Of a stretch of DNA of 10,337 nucleotides, positions 6,093 through 10,337 are shown one piece after another. A program made the position numbers and the translations under genes. Below the pieces are notes generated by a model that did not search any database, had not been told where the DNA came from, and worked only from the letters and a program-made list of their open reading frames with translations. This DNA comes from Amoebophilaceae bacterium UBA1467. GTDB lineage: Bacteria > Bacteroidota > Bacteroidia > Cytophagales > Amoebophilaceae. Where the stretch lies: positions 1-10,337 of the forward strand of contig DCSL01000060.1 of assembly GCA_002325615.1 (NCBI GenBank), given 5' to 3'. Within the stretch, counting starts at the first letter, position 1. Every line of letters starts with the position of its first letter.

Positions 6093-7607
6093 TTGAGCAA
6101 AAATTATATAGTATCTAAAGCACTCAATTATTTCGAGCTTGAAAAGCAGATAGCACAAACTACGCATCTCAAGAATATTATTTCCCTTGCTCATTGGGAT
6201 GTGGCTACCATGCTTGCTAAGGGCTCTGCTGCTAGTCGTCAGCAAGAAATTGCAACCGTTGCTTCTGTTTTACACAAAATGATTACTACTAAAGAAGTCG
6301 GTAATCTCATCAGCGCAGCCCTCCATGAAGAGAGTATACTAGACGAATGGCAAAAGGCTAACTTAAATGCTATTAAAAAAGTTTATGATGAGGCCAATTG
6401 TATCAGTCCTGAAATGCAGCGGGAGTACAGTATTGCTACCGGAGAATGTGAATTTGTATGGAGAGCGGCACGCAAAAAAAATGATTTCAAACAATTAGTG
6501 CCGCACTTAGATCGCGTGTTTGACATTGTTCGAAACATTGCGTTAATCAAAGCCACCCATTTCGATAAGCAACCATACGATACATTGATTGATGCGCATA
6601 GCCCAGATCTTACTAGTCATTCAATCAAAGTAATTTATACAGTACTAAAATCTGAATTGCCTGGTTTGATCCAGGAAATTCTTGCTAAAGAAGCCTCTGA
6701 AAAAGTCATCCCGCTCACTAAAAAGATAGACGAGGCTACCCAAAAAGCTATTAACCTTAGAATAATAGAAAACATGGGCTTCAGCCTAGATCATGGTCGT
6801 CTTGATACGTCTGCCCATCCATTTTGTAGCGGCTCTAATGACGACGTAAGACTTACGACCAGGTATGAGGAAGACAATTTTCTTTCCAGCCTTACTGGAA
6901 CCATTCATGAAGTGGGCCATGGCCTATACCAACAAAACTTACCACAAGCTTACAGAGATCAACCTGTCGGTGGCCCGAAAGGAATGTCATTTCATGAAAG
7001 TCAGTCGATTATCATGGAGAGGCAAGCATGTACTTCTATCGCTTTTACAGATTTTTTAGCAGCATTACTCAGAGATGAGTTCGGTCTTCAAGGCAAAGAG
7101 TATGGTGCTGAAAATCTATATAAACTATTGACAAGAGTAACGCCAAGCTTAATTCGTGTTGATGCAGATGAGGTCACCTATCCGCTACATGTGATTCTGC
7201 GTTTCGAAATTGAGGAAGCACTCATTGAAGGTAGTATCAAGGCCAATGACTTGCCGGAGTTATGGAATACAAAAATGAAAGCATACTTAGGTATCACCCC
7301 TAAGACCGATGAGGTGGGTTGTATGCAAGATATCCACTGGCCATCAGGACAACTTGGCTATTTTCCTGCCTATGCCAATGGAGCTATCATTGCCAGCATG
7401 CTTATGCAGGCTGCTCGGAAAAAGTATCCTATGATGGAGGCAGCACTGAGAAGGGGGAATTTTGATATTTTAAATACCTTCTTAACAGAAAATCTGCGAA
7501 AATTCGGCGCCATGAAATCCTCATCTGATTTGCTAGCAGGAGCAACTGGCCACACTAAAATTGAGCCCACTATTTTCATAGAATATCTAAAAAAGAAATA
7601 CCTGTAG
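6093..7607 (+). CDS. M32-family (thermostable carboxypeptidase type) metallocarboxypeptidase, non-ATG start
   Basis: Members of this family are cytoplasmic Zn- or Co-dependent enzymes that remove C-terminal amino acids from peptides. With the TTG start at 6093 the protein has 504 residues, close to the usual 500-510. The zinc motif HEVGH lies at 272-276 within TGTIHEVGHGLYQQNLP. The third ligand E302 is in SFHESQS. The family signatures IRVDADEVTYPLH (354-366) and HWPSGQLGYFPAY (415-427) are present. The N-terminal helix reads FELEKQIAQTTHLKNII followed by AHWD, matching the family's SLxxWDQ region. No ATG exists in frame before the conserved part; TTG 6033, GTG 6060 and TTG 6093 are possible, and an in-frame stop lies at 6021. 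TTG 6093 puts the first conserved Trp at residue 35, nearest to relatives. The true start is uncertain. It begins 125 bases after the OmpA-family gene and probably has its own promoter. Sampled GC (about 42%) is slightly lower than in gpmI and recA. Confidence 0.92.
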   Translation: MSKNYIVSKALNYFELEKQIAQTTHLKNIISLAHWDVATMLAKGSAASRQQEIATVASVLHKMITTKEVGNLISAALHEESILDEWQKANLNAIKKVYDEANCISPEMQREYSIATGECEFVWRAARKKNDFKQLVPHLDRVFDIVRNIALIKATHFDKQPYDTLIDAHSPDLTSHSIKVIYTVLKSELPGLIQEILAKEASEKVIPLTKKIDEATQKAINLRIIENMGFSLDHGRLDTSAHPFCSGSNDDVRLTTRYEEDNFLSSLTGTIHEVGHGLYQQNLPQAYRDQPVGGPKGMSFHESQSIIMERQACTSIAFTDFLAALLRDEFGLQGKEYGAENLYKLLTRVTPSLIRVDADEVTYPLHVILRFEIEEALIEGSIKANDLPELWNTKMKAYLGITPKTDEVGCMQDIHWPSGQLGYFPAYANGAIIASMLMQAARKKYPMMEAALRRGNFDILNTFLTENLRKFGAMKSSSDLLAGATGHTKIEPTIFIEYLKKKYL

Positions 7608-7891
7608 GTGGTATACTGTAATCAGTGCTTGTGTCAAAGTGGCAGAGTTATAATGGCACAGTAAGCTGTATTAAACCTGGGAGCGTCTTTGCATGTTTTA
7701 AAAACCACACTGGCGTATGGGGGCTTGAGATTCATGCATGATCAATACACGCTCAGAGAATTCTTTGTCACGATAGCATGCCCCCACTGCCTCTGCATGA
7801 TACCGTTCCACACATGAAATAATGTAAAAATAAGCCTCATATTCACTCCCATTGTACTACATTCGCAGGTTATAAATCTATCTCCTTGCCA
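7608..7891. other. Spacer between the M32 peptidase and the ZIP transporter
   Basis: This spacer of about 280 bases has no intact gene. It contains a probable minus-strand remnant (7698-7856), a distant inverted repeat TGGGGGC (7718-7724) with GCCCCCA (7780-7786), a perfect 10-base palindrome TCATGCATGA (7732-7741) and four copies of GCATG (7691, 7736, 7776, 7795). No terminator with a T run is evident after the peptidase. The promoter of the ZIP gene should lie in its last ~80 AT-rich bases, but I cannot point to convincing boxes or to a Zur/Fur-type operator. Confidence 0.4.
7698..7856 (-). pseudogene. Possible gene remnant, no start codon
   Basis: A minus-strand frame is open for 52 codons between a TAG (7857-7859) and a TAA (7698-7700), but has no ATG. 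A GTG lies part-way in, at VERYHAEAVGACYRDKEF. The composition looks protein-like, with mixed charged, aromatic and small residues and the tail SERVLIMHESQAPIRQCGF. I cannot assign a family. A decayed fragment of a longer gene is one explanation; chance is the other. Confidence 0.25.
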
Positions 7892-8638
7892 ATGCTTCTT
7901 CAATCCTTGCTATTATTCCTTGCCGCATCTTTAGGCGGTATGGTCGTTCTCATTATCCGAAGACCTAGCCCAGCTTCCTTTAACCTCTTGCTTATGTTCT
8001 CGGGAGGATATCTTTTTTCTATTACCTTCCTACACCTCTTACCAGACTTGTTTGCGCTGTATGCTGATTCTAGGCTGCTAGGATTGTATATCCTCATCGG
8101 TTTCTTCTTGCAACTATTGTTAGAACTTTTTAGCAAAGGTGCAGAACATGGCCATATGTACGAGACACACCAGGAAGAGCATCAGCGCCCTATCTCACCC
8201 TTGACCTTGATGATTGCACTCTTTATTCATGCTTTTTTAGATGGCGTCATTCTGAGCAGTCCTACCTCACATCTACATCATACTCATGGCAACGACGGTC
8301 TCTTGATAGGTGTCTTACTGCACAAAGTACCAGAGGCTTTTGCATTAGCAAGCATACTGAGTAAACTTATCAGCCGCAAAAGAACGGTCATCGTGTACTT
8401 ATTTATTTTTGCTATAGCTTCTCCCTTAGGCCTATGGGTCAGCGGCTATGGTAGTCAACAGCAATTTTTGTCCGGGCAAAGCTCATTGGCCTTGTGGGGC
8501 ATTGTCAGTGGAAGTTTTGTTCATATCGCTACCACTATTTTCTTTGAAGCAAACCCAGGCCATCGCTTAAACATCCGCAAGTTCATGGTGAGCCTGGCAG
8601 GTGCGGGCTTGGCTTTTGTTTGCGAGTTTTTGCTGTGA
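7892..8638 (+). CDS. ZIP-family divalent metal transporter
   Basis: This inner-membrane protein of 248 residues should import zinc or a similar divalent ion. About eight membrane segments are visible. The first, LLLFLAASLGGMVVLII, is at 4-22. The second, with SGGYLFSITFLHLLPD (37-52), matches ZIP helix 2. The family metal site is clear: HAFLDG (H113, D117) in helix 4 and HKVPEA (H144, E148) in helix 5, where most members have HNxxDG and HExPEG. A further SFVHIATTIFFEANPGHR (208-225) in helix 7 adds H211 and E219. The cytoplasmic loop between helices 3 and 4 is His-rich (HGHMYETHQEEHQ, 86-98), typical of ZIP regulatory loops, and SHLHHTHGNDG (127-136) adds more His. The ATG at 7892 is preferred over the in-frame TTG at 7886. 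No Shine-Dalgarno site is seen. Substrate specificity cannot be read from the sequence. Confidence 0.9.
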   Translation: MLLQSLLLFLAASLGGMVVLIIRRPSPASFNLLLMFSGGYLFSITFLHLLPDLFALYADSRLLGLYILIGFFLQLLLELFSKGAEHGHMYETHQEEHQRPISPLTLMIALFIHAFLDGVILSSPTSHLHHTHGNDGLLIGVLLHKVPEAFALASILSKLISRKRTVIVYLFIFAIASPLGLWVSGYGSQQQFLSGQSSLALWGIVSGSFVHIATTIFFEANPGHRLNIRKFMVSLAGAGLAFVCEFLL

Positions 8639-8721
8639 CCGCTGATGGTCAGTGCCTAGCAGTTGCTGGATAGAAAGTAAGCCAGTATCTTGCTTTACCG
8701 CACTAAGCAAGCCCCAAACAC

Positions 8722-10337
8722 GTGACCCGCCAAGAAGCACAAAAAGAAATACAACATTTAACAGCGCTAGTACAGTATCACAATGTGCTGTATCACCAAA
8801 AAGGGCAGCCTGAGATATCAGACTACGAGTTCGATCAGCTTTTAGAAAATCTTACGAAGCTCGAAAACCAATTTCCTGAATTACGCCTGCCAGACTCCCC
8901 CACGCAGCAAATCGGAGAAAAACCTACCAAAAACTTTGTCACGGTCTACCACCGATACCCCATGCTTTCTCTGAGCAACACTTATTCAGAAGCAGAAATT
9001 TATAAGTTTGTACAGAGGACGCAGAAGTTGTTGCAAGGAGCAGCTATGGAGTTCTTTTGTGAACTCAAGTTCGATGGGATTGCCGTCAGTTTATTGTATA
9101 AGGCAGGTGCCTTGGAACAGGTAATTACACGGGGAGATGGAGAAAAAGGAGACGATATCACCAAAAATGCACAAACCATTGCCACACTTCCCAAACGTAT
9201 CCAAGCAAAAGGGATACCCCAGGAGTTTGAAGTACGAGGAGAAGCGTTGATGCCACGCGCCTACTTTGAGGAGCTTAACAAAGCAAGGCTGGTACACGGT
9301 GAGGATCCTTTAGCCAATCCCAGAAATACAGCAGCCGGCACACTCAAGATGATCGATTCTAAGCTAGTAGCCCAGCGCTTGCTTGACTTCTATCCCTATG
9401 CCCTCAAAACAGAAGAAATAGTACTAGAAACCCATGAGGAAGGCATTCATCTCCTAGAAGAGTGGGGCTTTACTACTTCCCCTACTTATAAAAAATGTAG
9501 TACTATTGAAGAAGTCATTGCCTACATCAACTACTGGGAGCAAAATAGAAACAATTTGCCTGTTGACATCGATGGTATTGTCATCAAGATCAATGCTATT
9601 GAACAACAAGAACGGCTAGGATACACAACCAAAAGCCCACGGTGGGCTATTGCTTACAAGTACAAACCTGAGAACATTGCTACTATCCTAGAAAAGGTAA
9701 GCTACCAAGTTGGTAGAACAGGAGCCGTTACACCTGTAGCACACCTGAAACCTATCCTACTATCAGGAACGACTGTCAAGCGCGCTTCATTGTACAATGC
9801 TAACGAAATAACTCGGCTCAATTTACATCTGGGAGATACTGTGTTTGTTGAAAAAGGAGGAGATATCATTCCCAAAATCACAGCGATAGATACGACCCAA
9901 CGAAAAACTGGGAATAAGCCCATTATCTTCCCTGCTCACTGCCCAGCCTGTGGTACTCCCCTTATTCAATACGAACAAGAGGCCATCCACTACTGCCCCA
10001 ATGAAAAAGAATGCCCCCCTCAACTCACAGGACGTATCAGGCACTTTGTACACAGAAAGGCCATGCACATTGATTCGATAGGCAGAAAAACTGTTGATCT
10101 ACTTTTTGACAAAGGGTTGCTACGTACTCCAACTGACCTCTATCAGCTTCGCTATGAGGACATTTATCCGCTAGAGGGATTCAAGGAAATGGCTACTAAA
10201 AATTTGCTACAAGGCATTGCCCGGTCCAAAAGAATGCCCTTTGAAAGGGTATTCTTTGCCTTGGGCATCCGGCATGTGGGCGAAACTGTAGCTGAAAAGC
10301 TTGTCCATCATTTTCAGCACATCGATGCTTTGATACA
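8722..10337 (+). CDS. ligA: NAD+-dependent DNA ligase, 3' end outside window
   Basis: LigA seals nicks in duplex DNA during replication and repair, using NAD+ as the AMP donor. The first 538 codons of an expected ~670 are present. The Ia domain has the DYEFDQLL and Tyr-rich NAD-binding region (residues 19-40). The adenylation domain has MLSLSNTYSE (81-90), the AMP-accepting lysine in ELKFDG (K116), TRGDGEKGDD (136-145), EVRGEALMP (170-178), NPRNTAAGTLK (199-209), DIDGIVIK (282-289) and the motif V lysine in AYKYKPE (K313). The OB fold contains SYQVGRTGAVTPVA (327-340) and KRASLYNANEI. The four-Cys zinc finger is C407, C410, C425 and C431. A helix-hairpin-helix segment begins at about 507 with FERVFFALGIRHVGETVAEKL. 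An in-frame TAA at 8704 and the absence of any ATG before the conserved part make GTG 8722 the only reasonable start. The BRCT domain lies beyond the window. It starts 83 bases after the ZIP gene. Confidence 0.97.
   Translation, partial: MTRQEAQKEIQHLTALVQYHNVLYHQKGQPEISDYEFDQLLENLTKLENQFPELRLPDSPTQQIGEKPTKNFVTVYHRYPMLSLSNTYSEAEIYKFVQRTQKLLQGAAMEFFCELKFDGIAVSLLYKAGALEQVITRGDGEKGDDITKNAQTIATLPKRIQAKGIPQEFEVRGEALMPRAYFEELNKARLVHGEDPLANPRNTAAGTLKMIDSKLVAQRLLDFYPYALKTEEIVLETHEEGIHLLEEWGFTTSPTYKKCSTIEEVIAYINYWEQNRNNLPVDIDGIVIKINAIEQQERLGYTTKSPRWAIAYKYKPENIATILEKVSYQVGRTGAVTPVAHLKPILLSGTTVKRASLYNANEITRLNLHLGDTVFVEKGGDIIPKITAIDTTQRKTGNKPIIFPAHCPACGTPLIQYEQEAIHYCPNEKECPPQLTGRIRHFVHRKAMHIDSIGRKTVDLLFDKGLLRTPTDLYQLRYEDIYPLEGFKEMATKNLLQGIARSKRMPFERVFFALGIRHVGETVAEKLVHHFQHIDALI

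Noticed and set aside
7641..7666. TTGTGT-14-TATAAT resembling a sigma-70 promoter after the M32 gene
   Set aside because: Bacteroidota primary sigma factors do not use this consensus, the spacing is short, and no gene starts just downstream.
8636..8651. TGACC/GGTCA hairpin at the ZIP stop codon as a terminator
   Set aside because: Only a 5-bp stem with no T run on either strand.
9000..10068. Several minus-strand open frames across the ligA region
   Set aside because: They are antisense to a continuous, motif-complete ligA frame.

Overview
The window most resembles a chromosomal segment of a member of the Bacteroidota, probably Cytophagales-like. The reasons are the long secreted protein built as TPR, PD40/WD40-like propeller, carboxypeptidase-regulatory-like fold and OmpA C-terminus (the PorE-type layout known from that phylum), the lack of clear Shine-Dalgarno sites before most genes, and the overall style of the RecA and LigA proteins. 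GC looks intermediate, roughly 40-50% in sampled lines. One decayed gene and two probable gene remnants hint at ongoing gene loss, as in host-associated Bacteroidota, but this window alone cannot establish a lifestyle.

Left part (1-2535): the 3' end of an unrecognised reading frame overlaps by 4 bases the start of an alpha/beta-hydrolase gene. The hydrolase gene is broken by an apparent 1-nt deletion and an apparent 7-nt deletion; the second removes the catalytic histidine region. A hairpin terminator follows. Convergent to it, on the minus strand, lies an intact gpmI (cofactor-independent phosphoglycerate mutase, glycolysis/gluconeogenesis).

Middle (2536-5967): a divergent spacer of about 300 bases carries a long imperfect hairpin and then leads into recA (recombination, SOS). 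A 175-base spacer with mutually exclusive short hairpins separates recA from the PorE-like, OmpA-family envelope protein.

Right part (5968-10337): an M32 metallocarboxypeptidase with no ATG start is followed by a spacer of about 280 bases holding a probable minus-strand gene remnant. Then come a ZIP-family metal transporter with a His-rich loop and the first ~540 codons of ligA (NAD+-dependent DNA ligase, GTG start), which runs off the window.

All plus-strand genes after 2844 point the same way, but the spacers of 83 to about 280 bases do not argue for a single tight operon. The content is mainly housekeeping (DNA repair and replication, central carbon metabolism) plus envelope, peptidase and metal transport functions. 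I found no convincing new system, mobile element, CRISPR array or RNA gene. The most noteworthy items are the traceable decay of the hydrolase, the PorE-like protein and the structured spacers.
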